A DNA stretch of 64,000 nt from assembly GCF_034314045.1 (NCBI RefSeq), contig NZ_JAVIWL010000001.1, positions 3,782,001 through 3,846,000 on the forward strand, in the 5' to 3' direction. Source of the DNA: Glaciimonas sp. CA11.2 (GTDB lineage Bacteria > Pseudomonadota > Gammaproteobacteria > Burkholderiales > Burkholderiaceae_D). The notes beneath the pieces were generated by a model. It did no database searches. It saw only the letters and a list, made by a program, of their open reading frames with translations, and was not told the DNA's origin. Both the position numbers and the translations under genes were made by a program. Positions 44,299-53,257 of this stretch are shown here, piece after piece. Every line of letters starts with the position of its first letter. Within the stretch, counting starts at the first letter, position 1.

Positions 44299-45669
44299 TC
44301 AAGGTGAAGTCTTGCTCTTTAAGCCAACTAGCGCTGCCGCCTGATTGCCACTCCTGACGGCCGACTCCAGCGTCGCGGGATAGTCGCTGATCGTATAATC
44401 ACCGGCCAACCATACACCGTCCAAGCCGCTATTATTGTCAGGACGGACGAGGGCTGGTGTACAGGCGAAGGTTGCACGTTTTTCAGAAATGACTTTGGTC
44501 CAGCTTGGATGTGCCAGTTCAGGCTGATTGAATACTTTAGCTAGTTGCGCGGTGATACCAGCGGTTAATGCCGCGTGACCATCGGCAATTGCTGCGCCAG
44601 AACTACTGATGACAACTGCCAACATGCCAGCTTGTGTCGCATCAAGTTGACCGCGATCAAATACAAATTGGCCCCAATCACCGACAGCGCCATCCTCAAT
44701 CAGTGCGAAAAAAGGACGTGGCAAGGAGGTTGTCGGGGCGTACTGTAAATAGCAGGTGGTAATTGGCTCATAGGAGAAGTTTTTGAATAGCGTCGTATCC
44801 GTTAAAGGGCCGAGCAAGTTGGCTGCAATGTCAGGCGGCGTCGCGATAACAACGGCATCAAAATCCCCTTCGTAATCAGCGGAGCTTAACCGCCAACCGG
44901 TGCCGTTAGCCTGTAACCGTCTGATGTTACAACCAAGATGAACAGTGCCGCCTTGCTGTCTGACAAAATCGGCTGCCCTATCGGGCAACAGACTGCTCAG
45001 ATCGCAGCGCGGTAATAGCATGTCCGAAGCAGAGCGACGCGCACCCAGGCTATCACGCAACACCGCCAGAAAAACTTGCGCTGATGCGCGATCCGGTGGC
45101 GTGTTCAGTGCGGCGACACACAATGGATGCCAAAGTAATCGTGTCAATCGCTCAGTCTGATCAAATCGCTCTAATAGCGTGCTAACGGTGCAATCGTCAT
45201 GTAATTCCCAGCCCATCCAACGCGCAGCGGAATTGAATCGTGCCAGCGCTATTTTATCTTCCCTGCTTAACCCATCGGCACGCCACAAAGCTGCGAGGAG
45301 ATGAAATGGTGCGGGTAGGGCGGGTGCCACAAAGGTGATGCCGCCGCTGCCTTCGGGATAACACATTTGGAGCGGTAGGCGCAGCAACGCTGTTTTAGCA
45401 TCGATCCCGACCTTGCGCATCAGTTGCAGGGTTTGCTTGTAGGCGCCAAGCAAGATGTGTTGACCGTTATCGTGCGGTATATCTATAGTCGCTTTGTCGC
45501 CAAAGACCGGATTAGCAACATGGCTAATCACGCGCCGGGCCCGCCCGCCTAATACGCGGCTAGCTTCGAATAGCGTGACCTGATGCTGGCTGCTGGCGAG
45601 GGCGACCGACGCTGCACAGCCCGCCCAACCGGCTCCGATAACGGCGACTTTTTGTTTGACTGTGCTCAT
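44299..45669 (-). CDS. hpnE: Hydroxysqualene dehydroxylase HpnE
   Basis: FAD-dependent oxidoreductase that reduces hydroxysqualene to squalene, last step of the HpnCDE route. 456 residues. The FAD fold begins VAVIGAGWAGCAASVALASS (GxGxxG), followed by FEASRVLGGRARR. Later segments include VIATPPDIAANLL and the C-terminal FAD contact LDGVWLAGDYTISDYPATLESAVRSG. It is the last gene of hpnC-hpnD-hpnE, 48 bp after hpnD on the minus strand. The squalene-hopene cyclase itself is not in the window, so the end product (hopanoid or free squalene) is open. Confidence 0.93.
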   Translation of the reverse strand: MSTVKQKVAVIGAGWAGCAASVALASSQHQVTLFEASRVLGGRARRVISHVANPVFGDKATIDIPHDNGQHILLGAYKQTLQLMRKVGIDAKTALLRLPLQMCYPEGSGGITFVAPALPAPFHLLAALWRADGLSREDKIALARFNSAARWMGWELHDDCTVSTLLERFDQTERLTRLLWHPLCVAALNTPPDRASAQVFLAVLRDSLGARRSASDMLLPRCDLSSLLPDRAADFVRQQGGTVHLGCNIRRLQANGTGWRLSSADYEGDFDAVVIATPPDIAANLLGPLTDTTLFKNFSYEPITTCYLQYAPTTSLPRPFFALIEDGAVGDWGQFVFDRGQLDATQAGMLAVVISSSGAAIADGHAALTAGITAQLAKVFNQPELAHPSWTKVISEKRATFACTPALVRPDNNSGLDGVWLAGDYTISDYPATLESAVRSGNQAAALVGLKSKTSP

Positions 45670-45717
45670 GGCAGTTGAAGCTGATTCAAAAAGCGCGATG
45701 ATGATTGAACGGACATA

Positions 45718-46551
45718 TCAGCCACGGATATAAGTCTTCCACGCCAGCCATAATTTGCGAATTGGCGTGAGTGAAATACGCTGATTTAACACGTGATAAC
45801 CATCGCGCTCAATTTCGTTTAACAATGCGCGGTAGATGGCTGCCATCATCAATCCGGGTCGTTGCGCGCGATGATCTTCTTTCGGCAGTAAGGCAAACGC
45901 TTCGTCGTACATTTGTTGCGCGCGTGCCACTTGAAAACGCATAAGATTTTCAAAGTTTTCGCTATGCCGCGCATTCAGTATATCGGCGGCGGTGACGTGA
46001 AATTGTTGCAATTCGTTGACCGGCAAATAGATGCGCCCTTTGCGACCATCTTCGCCCACATCGCGAATGATATTCGTGAGCTGAAAGGCGAGTCCGAGTT
46101 TTTCAGCGAATTGCAGTGTCTGCGGCTGCGTAACGCCAAAGATACTCGCCGATAAAATACCCACCACGCTTGCGACGTGCCAGCAGTATTGCTTGAGACC
46201 GGGATAGTCCAGGTAACGAGTTTGATTCAAATCCATTTCCATACCGTCGATGATCGCCTGCAAGTGTTGACCATCCAGTTTGTAGCTCAGCAGATGGGGT
46301 TGCAGGGCACGCGTAACAGGATGCGACGGGTTACCGGCAAGCATTGAAGCAATCTCTTTGCGCCACCACATCAGTTTTGTGCGTGCCACCGCTTCGTCGG
46401 TGCAGTCATCGACGGTGTCGTCAACCTCCCGGCAAAATGCATAGAGAGCAGTAATTGCACGACGCCGTTCAGCGGGTAAAAATAGAAAGCTGTAATAAAA
46501 ACTTGATCCGCTCTGGGCGGCTTTTTGCTGGCAGTAGTCGTCAGGAGACAT
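45718..46551 (-). CDS. hpnD: Presqualene diphosphate synthase HpnD
   Basis: 277-residue trans-isoprenyl transferase-type enzyme that joins two farnesyl diphosphates to presqualene diphosphate. The first aspartate-rich motif is in CREVDDTVDDCTDE and the second in NIIRDVGEDGRKGRIYLP, both intact. SSFYYSFLFLPAERRRAITALYAF is the family's N-terminal signature. It belongs to the hpnCDE group. A gap of 316 bp separates it from the upstream hpnC, where closely spaced genes are usual. Confidence 0.93.
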   Translation of the reverse strand: MSPDDYCQQKAAQSGSSFYYSFLFLPAERRRAITALYAFCREVDDTVDDCTDEAVARTKLMWWRKEIASMLAGNPSHPVTRALQPHLLSYKLDGQHLQAIIDGMEMDLNQTRYLDYPGLKQYCWHVASVVGILSASIFGVTQPQTLQFAEKLGLAFQLTNIIRDVGEDGRKGRIYLPVNELQQFHVTAADILNARHSENFENLMRFQVARAQQMYDEAFALLPKEDHRAQRPGLMMAAIYRALLNEIERDGYHVLNQRISLTPIRKLWLAWKTYIRG

Positions 46552-46867
46552 GAAGGATCTTTTGTATTCTTGTTTCAGGGCAACCGAAGTTGTCGTAGTT
46601 ATGTAGTCTTATTTAAAGCAGAATGTAAAATGTGGTGTGCAAAGTCGCTATGCTATCCGAGTGTGCAGAGCAGGACAAACGGAATGCGCTCAAAAAACTG
46701 TTATTTAAAACCGTTAATCGCCTTCAAGAATTTTCTATAACGAAAAATTGTTAAGGCTAACGCTATAAAGAAAGATATATAAACAAATATCTATCTATAA
46801 ATAAATACTATAAAGCGAAGTCTATGTGACTACACTGGTAAAAATGATGGCGATAAGTGTTAGCAAT
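46552..46867. other. AT-rich gap between hpnC and hpnD
   Basis: 316 bp with no gene on either strand. The stretch 46740-46820 is strikingly AT-rich (runs of TATA and AAATA) and could hold a promoter for hpnD and hpnE on the minus strand. A break of this size inside an hpnCDE operon is unusual. Confidence 0.5.
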
Positions 46868-47680
46868 TTAGCGCATACGAATCGCCCGCACCGCCAAAAT
46901 ACACCAATCGAACTTGCCCAACTTTGGGCGACGCCGAAAAACATCGTAGTCAACTTTTTCCAACAGCTCCAGAATTCGCAGTCCTCCCTGGACGACAAGG
47001 CGCAGTTCCCAGCCGATTCGCCCTGGAAGTCGCAAGGCGAGTGGTGCGGCGTCCAGCATCATTTTCCTTACCCGGAAGACTTCGAATTGCATCAAATCTC
47101 GCCAAGCCTGGTTGTCGCTGGCTGTGTCAATCTGAGCCTCGCTAACGCCGAAGCGGCGTAAATCTTCTAGCGGTAAATAAATGCGCTGCTTATCCCAGTC
47201 AATGGCGACGTCTTGCCAAAAGTTAATCAGTTGCAAAGCCGAGCAAACCGCATCCGAGTCGCGCATGTTTTGTGCCGTCGCAGCGCCGTATAGATGCAAC
47301 ATCAGACATCCGACCGGATTGGCGGAGCGTCGGCAATAATCGCTTAAATCTTCAAAATTGGCATATCGCGAGGTCACGACGTCTTGTTTAAATGCTGATA
47401 ATAATGCGCGGAAGGGCGCTATCGGTAGCGCGTATTCTTTGATTATTATGTGCAATGACGCAAATAAAGCGCTTTCGGCTGGCTTTCTTTGTTCGATCCG
47501 ATCCAGTGCTGCTTCATAATCGTTTAATGCGGATAGTCTTTCCTCCGCGCTGGCATCACCTTCATCAGCAATATCGTCGGCGCTGCGAGCGAACGCATAA
47601 ATGGCTTGTACTGCCGGCCGTAACTGCGCAGGCAGTAAAAAAGATGCCACGGGAAAGTTTTCATAATGATTAGCGGTCAT
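46868..47680 (-). CDS. hpnC: Hydroxysqualene synthase HpnC
   Basis: 270-residue enzyme that converts presqualene diphosphate to hydroxysqualene, related to HpnD. First aspartate motif in AFARSADDIADEGDAS, second in NFWQDVAIDWDKQRIYLP, both present. The N-terminal HYENFPVASFLLPAQLRPAV is typical. It is first in the minus-strand order hpnC-hpnD-hpnE. Its upstream region of 421 bp holds no gene and should carry the promoter. Confidence 0.92.
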   Translation of the reverse strand: MTANHYENFPVASFLLPAQLRPAVQAIYAFARSADDIADEGDASAEERLSALNDYEAALDRIEQRKPAESALFASLHIIIKEYALPIAPFRALLSAFKQDVVTSRYANFEDLSDYCRRSANPVGCLMLHLYGAATAQNMRDSDAVCSALQLINFWQDVAIDWDKQRIYLPLEDLRRFGVSEAQIDTASDNQAWRDLMQFEVFRVRKMMLDAAPLALRLPGRIGWELRLVVQGGLRILELLEKVDYDVFRRRPKLGKFDWCILAVRAIRMR

Positions 47681-48101
47681 AAGCGGTCAAAAGAGCGGTC
47701 ATATTGATGCGTATGGAAAGATTTGAAAAGCCAGCTAGTCAAGGGCGGTGTTGGCGAGTAAGCAACATCAGTTTGACAAGATTGATAATAAGAAAGCCAT
47801 TCAGCGCCAAGCGTTTTCTTGTCGAAAGCAAAAGTACTGCGGCGCGACTTCTTTTGCTGCTTAAGGCAAACATTTTTCAGTTTCGAATAGTAAAGTAAAA
47901 ACCTGCCATCTCGAACAAATTCATGGCTGATCTCGTCAATTCTTGTTTCAGCGAGATGTAACTTAATCCGGTGAGCATACTGAATTGGTCGTCTAAGGCG
48001 ACTTAATCTCAAAGAAATCGCGCTGCGCGACAAAATATAGCGATGGCTCTATAATTGAGTAGCGCTTATGGCTGGTCTTTGTTAGAATGCGGCCTCTTGA
48101 A
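47681..48101. other. Intergenic region between hpnC and tRNA-Leu
   Basis: 421 bp. It must contain the divergent promoters of hpnC and tRNA-Leu. A TAGAAT-like -10 box precedes the tRNA (near 48083-48088) without a clear -35. A minus-strand frame at 47677-48033 has no ribosome binding site or family likeness and is rejected. Confidence 0.45.
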
Positions 48102-48186
48102 GCGGATATGGCGAAATTGGTAGACGCACTAGATTTAGGTTCTAGCGTTGTAAGACGTGGGGGTTCAAGTCCCTCTATCCGCACCA
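48102..48186 (+). tRNA. tRNA-Leu (anticodon TAG)
   Basis: 85-nt class II tRNA with encoded CCA. Acceptor stem GCGGATA/TATCCGC, D-arm GGCGAAATTGGTAGACGC, anticodon loop TTTAGGT with anticodon TAG, a long variable arm (GTTGTAAGACGT) and TTCAAGT T-loop. It reads CTN leucine codons, especially CTA. It is followed about 90 bp later by a terminator. Confidence 0.97.
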
Positions 48187-48582
48187 AAAGCAGCATTAAA
48201 AATAATCGTAGCGACCTCGATTAATAGTTGTAACCCTCGGTTATAAGTAATTAATTAAGTTGTACGATGTCAGAATGGCCCTCTTATGAGGGCTTTTTTG
48301 TGCCTGTTTATATTATTTATGACAGGTTATTTTTATTCTTTCTCTTTTGTTTTTTGACTTCTTATCTGAATTTGTCGGGTTTTTTTGCTGGCCTTTTTGC
48401 GCGATAATGATAGGGCGGCAAAAATGGCGGGTTATGTTCCTATAGACATCGTGCGAACGTTTTCCGAATATTGGCTTGTAAAACCGTTTCGCAGATAAAT
48501 TACGATCCTTCACACCCGATTTTTGGTGGAAATTTTACTTTGAAGTTTAAATTGGATTTTTTGTATTCACTTCTTTTAACGG
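48187..48582. other. Intergenic region between tRNA-Leu and creA
   Basis: 396 bp. It contains the tRNA terminator and then T-rich sequence (48300-48400) with no gene. The creA promoter probably lies in the last 100 bp. Nothing else is recognised. Confidence 0.45.
48278..48299 (+). terminator. Intrinsic terminator after tRNA-Leu
   Basis: GCCCTC-TTAT-GAGGGC followed by TTTTTT. Six perfect GC-rich pairs, about 90 bp after the tRNA. Confidence 0.88.
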
Positions 48583-49092
48583 ATGGATATGCCTACTAAA
48601 TCCTCAAAATCCTTGATTGCCGCGTTAGCAATTGCGGCGCTCGGTCTCGGTTTAGCAAATACTTCACATGCAGAAGCCGAACAGGTGGGTGAGGTCAGCA
48701 CTGCTTTTCGTTGGCTTGGACATAACGATCGAGTGGTAGTTGAGGCTTACGATGACCCTAAAGTAGAAGGCGTCACATGCTATGTGTCACGCGCACGAAC
48801 TGGTGGCGTGAAAGGCACAGTTGGCTTGGCCGAAGACCGTGCTGAAGCATCAATCGCCTGCCGCCAGGTAGCAACAAGCGTGCGCTTTGTTGGCAAGTTA
48901 CCGCTGCAAGAGGATGTATTTACGGAACGGATGTCGATTTTGTTTAAGCGCCTGCATATCGTACGAATGGTCGATCCGAAGCGCAATACATTGATCTATT
49001 TGACATACTCGGATAAATTAGTGGATGGCAGTCCTCAAAATGGTGTTACCGCCGTGCCGGTCCCATCGGCCATGCCGATACCGGTAAAGTAG
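48583..49092 (+). CDS. creA: CreA family protein
   Basis: 169-residue secreted protein of the CreA family, function unknown although widespread. A signal peptide (about 1-30, ending in SHAEA) is followed by GEVSTAFRWLGHNDRVVVEAYDDPKVEGVTCYVSR-like sequence, which is the diagnostic core of the family. Two cysteines (about 66 and 94) are suited to a disulfide. The C-terminal tail is proline- and valine-rich. In enterobacteria creA lies by creBCD, but not here. Single-gene transcript. Confidence 0.9.
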   Translation: MDMPTKSSKSLIAALAIAALGLGLANTSHAEAEQVGEVSTAFRWLGHNDRVVVEAYDDPKVEGVTCYVSRARTGGVKGTVGLAEDRAEASIACRQVATSVRFVGKLPLQEDVFTERMSILFKRLHIVRMVDPKRNTLIYLTYSDKLVDGSPQNGVTAVPVPSAMPIPVK

Positions 49093-49373
49093 TGGGCGGT
49101 GTTTAGCTATAGGCTATGCGATAGGCTGTAAAGAGAGTTGCCGCGTAGGATGCTAGTGTAATGACAGAACAATGACCGGGTAGTGACCGGTTTTGGCGCA
49201 AGGAACCGTTTTACGTATAGAATATCGGACTTTAGCGTGCCGAGAACCACGTATAAATGGCAACATTTAGCCGTTTAAGTGATGGAAAGCATTGTTTTTA
49301 GATGTTTTTGGTCATTTGGTTAACTCAGGTCACACATATAAAACAAAGAATTTCTAATTTTTGGACGATTCAC

Positions 49374-50726
49374 ATGGCAATTGCAGTCGAAACTCTAAAC
49401 AAACTTGAACGTCGTCTCACCATAACTATTCCTATGGTCGAAGTTCAAACCGAAGTTGAAAAGCGTCTTAAAGTGCGTGCACGCACCGCCAAGGCACCGG
49501 GTTTTCGTCCTGGTAAAGTGCCGATGAAAATGGTTGCCGCGCAATATGGTTTTCAGGTCGAAAATGAAGTGCTGAACGACAAAGTCGGCCGCGCTTTTAA
49601 CGACGCTGCAACTGAAAATAATTTGCGCGTTGCCGGCTTCCCAAACATCGAGCCTAAGAACAGCGAAGGTGTACCTGAAGGCGTTATCGCTTTTGAGGCA
49701 ACTTTTGAAGTCTATCCCGAAGTCAAAATCGGTGATTTGAGCGGTGTTGAAGTCGAAAAGACTAAAGCTGAAGTCAGCGACGCCGAAATCGACAAGACTA
49801 TCAATATCTTGCGTAAGCAGCGCGTGCATTACCACGTTAAAGGTGAGCAAGGCGAGCACGGCGATGGTGGCAGTGATCTGGCAGCGCAAAACGAAAATCG
49901 CGTAACAGTCGATTTCGTCGGTAAGATCGACGGCGTTGAGTTTGCCGGTGGAAAAGCGGATGACTACGCATTTGTGTTAGGCGAAGGTCGAATGTTGCCA
50001 GAATTTGAAGCCGCTACTATCGGCCTTAAAGTTGGCGAAGCAAAGACTTTTGAATTGGCTTTTCCTGCCGATTATCACGGTAAAGACGTTGCTGGAAAAA
50101 CTGCAGAATTCACTATCACGCTGAAGAAACTGGAATGGGCGCACCTACCGGAAGTCGATACAGATTTCGCTAAATCGCTGGGCATGGAAGATGGCGATCT
50201 GACAAAAATGCGTGCAGATATCAAGCTCAACCTGGAGCGTGAAGTTGGTGCTCGCGTTAAAGCGAAGAATAAAGACAGCGTGATGGACGCGTTGATCAAA
50301 GTCAGTGAACTGGACGTACCGAAGTCATTGATCGATCAAGACGTTCAACGATTGGTTGAAATGACCCGTCAAGACATGTCGCAACGCGGTATGGACACTA
50401 AGAACATGCCGTTTCCTCCTGAGCTGTTCGCGGCCCAGGCTGAGCGTCGCGTGCGTCTGGGCTTGATTCTGGCCGACGTAGTGAAAGAAAACCAATTGCA
50501 AGCAAGCGCTGAGCAAGTTAAAGCGCAAGTTGAAGATTTCGCTCAAAGCTACGAAGATCCAAAAGAAGTCCTGAAATATTATTTCAGCGATCGTAGCCGT
50601 CTGGCCGAAGTCGAAGCACTTGTATTAGAAGAAAACGTCGTCAATTACGTCTTAAGTAAATCGAAAGTGACTGAAAAATCGGTCCCGTTCGATGAACTGA
50701 TGGGTAACAACGGACAACAAGCATAA
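49374..50726 (+). CDS. tig: Trigger factor
   Basis: Ribosome-bound chaperone with peptidyl-prolyl isomerase activity. From the ATG at 49374 ([16 protein letters not shown]) it has 450 residues, normal for the family. The ribosome-binding signature is within [17 protein letters not shown] (GFRxGKxP). The FKBP-type domain (about 165-255) contains [19 protein letters not shown], and the C-terminal helical arms follow. An upstream TTG/ATG extension to 49302 is not supported. It heads tig-clpP-clpX-lon. Confidence 0.96.
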   Translation: MAIAVETLNKLERRLTITIPMVEVQTEVEKRLKVRARTAKAPGFRPGKVPMKMVAAQYGFQVENEVLNDKVGRAFNDAATENNLRVAGFPNIEPKNSEGVPEGVIAFEATFEVYPEVKIGDLSGVEVEKTKAEVSDAEIDKTINILRKQRVHYHVKGEQGEHGDGGSDLAAQNENRVTVDFVGKIDGVEFAGGKADDYAFVLGEGRMLPEFEAATIGLKVGEAKTFELAFPADYHGKDVAGKTAEFTITLKKLEWAHLPEVDTDFAKSLGMEDGDLTKMRADIKLNLEREVGARVKAKNKDSVMDALIKVSELDVPKSLIDQDVQRLVEMTRQDMSQRGMDTKNMPFPPELFAAQAERRVRLGLILADVVKENQLQASAEQVKAQVEDFAQSYEDPKEVLKYYFSDRSRLAEVEALVLEENVVNYVLSKSKVTEKSVPFDELMGNNGQQA

Positions 50727-50851
50727 TCAAGCCTTGCTAAGCCTAGTGGGCTTTTATGGGCCTGAGCAGAAATAACGCGCTATTCAAAATTCTGCGAAAA
50801 TAGGGTGGTGTAATCTGAGCAGGCTCTGATTGCGTTTCAATAAGGAAGAAT

Positions 50852-51478
50852 ATGACAGGCTTTCATCGTAATTCAGCGCTAGACACTGACATGCTCGGCA
50901 TGGTGCCTATCGTGGTTGAGCAAAGCGGTCGTGGCGAGCGTTCATACGATATTTATTCACGCCTGCTGCGTGAGCGTGTGATATTTCTGGTTGGACCGGT
51001 CAATGATCAGACGGCCAATCTTATCGTTGCACAATTACTTTTCCTCGAGAGCGAAAATCCAGAAAAGGATATTTCTCTTTACATCAATTCGCCTGGTGGA
51101 TCGGTGTCGGCTGGTATGGCGATTTTCGATACGATGCAATTTATCAAGCCTGACGTCTCGACGTTATGCACTGGTATGGCTGCATCGATGGGTGCCTTTT
51201 TGCTGGCCGCTGGTGCCAAAGGCAAGCGTTTTTCGTTGCCTAATTCCCGTATTATGATTCATCAACCTTTGGGTGGCGCTCAGGGGCAAGCATCAGATAT
51301 CGAAATTCAGGCGCGGGAAATTCTGTATTTACGCGAACGTCTGAACGGTATTCTGGCTGAAAAAACCGGCAGAACCATTGAGCAAATTGGTAAAGATACT
51401 GATCGTGACAATTTTATGTCGTCAGATGCCGCAGTAGAATATGGTCTGATTGATAAAGTTCTTACGACGCGCGCCTGA
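50852..51478 (+). CDS. clpP: ATP-dependent Clp protease proteolytic subunit
   Basis: Serine protease subunit that forms the 14-mer chamber of ClpXP/ClpAP. 208 residues. The catalytic serine lies in [11 protein letters not shown] and the histidine in [10 protein letters not shown]; an aspartate comes later in the sequence, as usual. The N-terminal [30 protein letters not shown] is conserved. It follows tig by 125 bp with AAGGAAG upstream of the ATG. Confidence 0.97.
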   Translation: MTGFHRNSALDTDMLGMVPIVVEQSGRGERSYDIYSRLLRERVIFLVGPVNDQTANLIVAQLLFLESENPEKDISLYINSPGGSVSAGMAIFDTMQFIKPDVSTLCTGMAASMGAFLLAAGAKGKRFSLPNSRIMIHQPLGGAQGQASDIEIQAREILYLRERLNGILAEKTGRTIEQIGKDTDRDNFMSSDAAVEYGLIDKVLTTRA

Positions 51479-51498
51479 TAGTTGGGCGTGATACAAAG

Positions 51499-51530
51499 CG
51501 CCCGAACCCCATTGGGTCGGGCGTTTTTTT
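51499..51530 (+). terminator. Intrinsic terminator after clpP
   Basis: CGCCCGAACCC pairs with GGGTCGGGCG across a CATT loop, followed by TTTTTTT. It lies 20 bp after the clpP stop, so clpX probably has its own promoter in the following 220 bp. Confidence 0.9.
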
Positions 51531-51752
51531 CTTTCTGATGTGATTTATCCCTTTAAGAAAAAATGGCGTGACTGTCATTTAAATTGGTCTGTGCCGTGAC
51601 GAGGCGGTGTTTCGCAGGTAATATCAATTTAATGTCACGTGGACGCCGAGTTATAGCTGAGCTATAGCCTATTTATAGCTAATTTAGTCGTAGTCTGACA
51701 CCGCTATTACCTCGCGGACAACCTTTACTGATGATCGCTTAAACATTGCCCT

Positions 51753-53024
51753 ATGTCTGATAAAAAAACTTCCAGCGGCGAAAAACTGCTTTATTGTTCC
51801 TTCTGCGGGAAAAGCCAGCACGAGGTAAAAAAACTCATTGCGGGACCATCGGTCTTCGTGTGCGACGAGTGTATTGACCTATGTAATGACATTATTCGTG
51901 ACGAGGCATCAAGCGTCGAAACGTTGGATGGTCAGAAGTCAGAACTGCCGATTCCTCAAGAAATCTGCGATTTGCTCGACCAATACGTGATCGGTCAGGA
52001 AACCGCCAAGCGGATTCTGGCGGTCGCGGTGTACAACCATTACAAACGCCTTAAGCATCTGGGCAAAAAAGACGATATCGAGCTGGCAAAAAGTAATATT
52101 TTGCTAGTGGGACCGACTGGTTCCGGAAAGACTTTGCTGGCACAAACATTGGCGCGTACATTAAATGTACCGTTTGTGATTGCTGACGCAACGACGCTAA
52201 CCGAAGCTGGTTATGTCGGCGAAGATGTTGAAAATATCATTCAAAAATTGCTGCAAAATTGCAATTATGAGGTTGAAAAAGCGCAAAAGGGTATCGTCTA
52301 TATCGATGAAATCGATAAGATTACCCGTAAGTCGGATAACCCATCAATTACGCGTGACGTCTCCGGCGAGGGCGTCCAACAAGCCTTGTTGAAGCTGATT
52401 GAAGGTACGATGGCTTCGGTCCCTCCGCAGGGCGGACGCAAGCATCCAAATCAAGACTTTGTTCAAGTTGATACAACAAATATTCTGTTTATTTGCGGTG
52501 GGGCTTTTGACGGCCTGACCAAAATTATTTCAGAACGGTCTGAAAAGAGCGGCATTGGTTTTTCGGCAAATGTAAAGAGTCAGACTCAGCGCACGTCGAG
52601 CGAAGTATTACTCGACGCTGAGCCAGAAGACTTGACACGTTTCGGACTTATTCCTGAACTTGTTGGTCGTTTGCCAGTTATCGCGACTTTGACGGAGCTT
52701 AATGAGGCGGCCTTAATTCAGATTTTGGTTGAGCCGAAGAATGCATTGATCAAGCAATATGCGAAGCTGTTGCAAATGGAGGGTGCCGAACTGGATATCC
52801 GGCCAGCTGCACTTCAAGCGATAGCTAAGAAGGCTTTGGCACGCAAAACTGGTGCTCGAGGCTTACGGTCGATTCTGGAGCACGCGCTGCTTGATGTGAT
52901 GTATGACTTGCCAAGTCATAAGAATGTGTCAAAAGTCGTGATAGATGAAAATAGCATCACACACGGCGCCAAACCGTTGATGATTTACCATGATCAGCCG
53001 AAGGTTTCTGGCGCAAAGTCATAA
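51753..53024 (+). CDS. clpX: ATP-dependent Clp protease ATP-binding subunit ClpX
   Basis: AAA+ unfoldase that feeds substrates to ClpP. 423 residues. The N-terminal zinc-binding domain has four cysteines in CSFCGKSQ and VCDECIDLC. Walker A is [12 protein letters not shown] and Walker B is VYIDEIDKI; the ClpP-binding loop IGF appears in [12 protein letters not shown]. The terminator after clpP suggests separate transcription, although the gene order clpP-clpX-lon is standard. Confidence 0.97.
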   Translation: MSDKKTSSGEKLLYCSFCGKSQHEVKKLIAGPSVFVCDECIDLCNDIIRDEASSVETLDGQKSELPIPQEICDLLDQYVIGQETAKRILAVAVYNHYKRLKHLGKKDDIELAKSNILLVGPTGSGKTLLAQTLARTLNVPFVIADATTLTEAGYVGEDVENIIQKLLQNCNYEVEKAQKGIVYIDEIDKITRKSDNPSITRDVSGEGVQQALLKLIEGTMASVPPQGGRKHPNQDFVQVDTTNILFICGGAFDGLTKIISERSEKSGIGFSANVKSQTQRTSSEVLLDAEPEDLTRFGLIPELVGRLPVIATLTELNEAALIQILVEPKNALIKQYAKLLQMEGAELDIRPAALQAIAKKALARKTGARGLRSILEHALLDVMYDLPSHKNVSKVVIDENSITHGAKPLMIYHDQPKVSGAKS

Positions 53025-53040
53025 ATTTGTAAATCTAAGT

Positions 53041-53069
53041 AAAAAACGGGCAAAAAACCCCGTTTTTTT
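53041..53069 (+). terminator. Intrinsic terminator after clpX
   Basis: AAAAAACGGG and CCCCGTTTTTTT flank a short A-rich loop (CAAAAAA), about 17 bp after the stop. GC stem with strong T tract. Confidence 0.85.
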
Positions 53070-53117
53070 ACCAAAAGAAGTACAATTTCTACATAGAAAA
53101 TATTTGGCTTCAATCGT

Positions 53118-53156
53118 AAAGCCACCCGAAGGTAACTTCGCGTGTGGCTTTTTTAT
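53118..53156 (+). terminator. Second terminator between clpX and lon
   Basis: AAGCCAC pairs with GTGGCTT, enclosing a GAAG/CTTC inner stem, and TTTTT follows. It lies 50 bp after the first terminator; the pair separates clpX from lon firmly. Confidence 0.8.
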
Positions 53157-53257
53157 TGCCTCACGCAAATAGTATGAAGATTTTTTGTTTCAACTAGGGC
53201 TTGTGTTTAGGCTACTCGTGCCAACATCAATAATAAGTTTCTTTGATAGGGCTCGCC

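Noticed and set aside
47677..48033. A 118-residue minus-strand gene upstream of hpnC
   Set aside because: No ribosome binding site, no recognisable sequence, biased composition, and it would fill the whole divergent promoter region of hpnC and tRNA-Leu.
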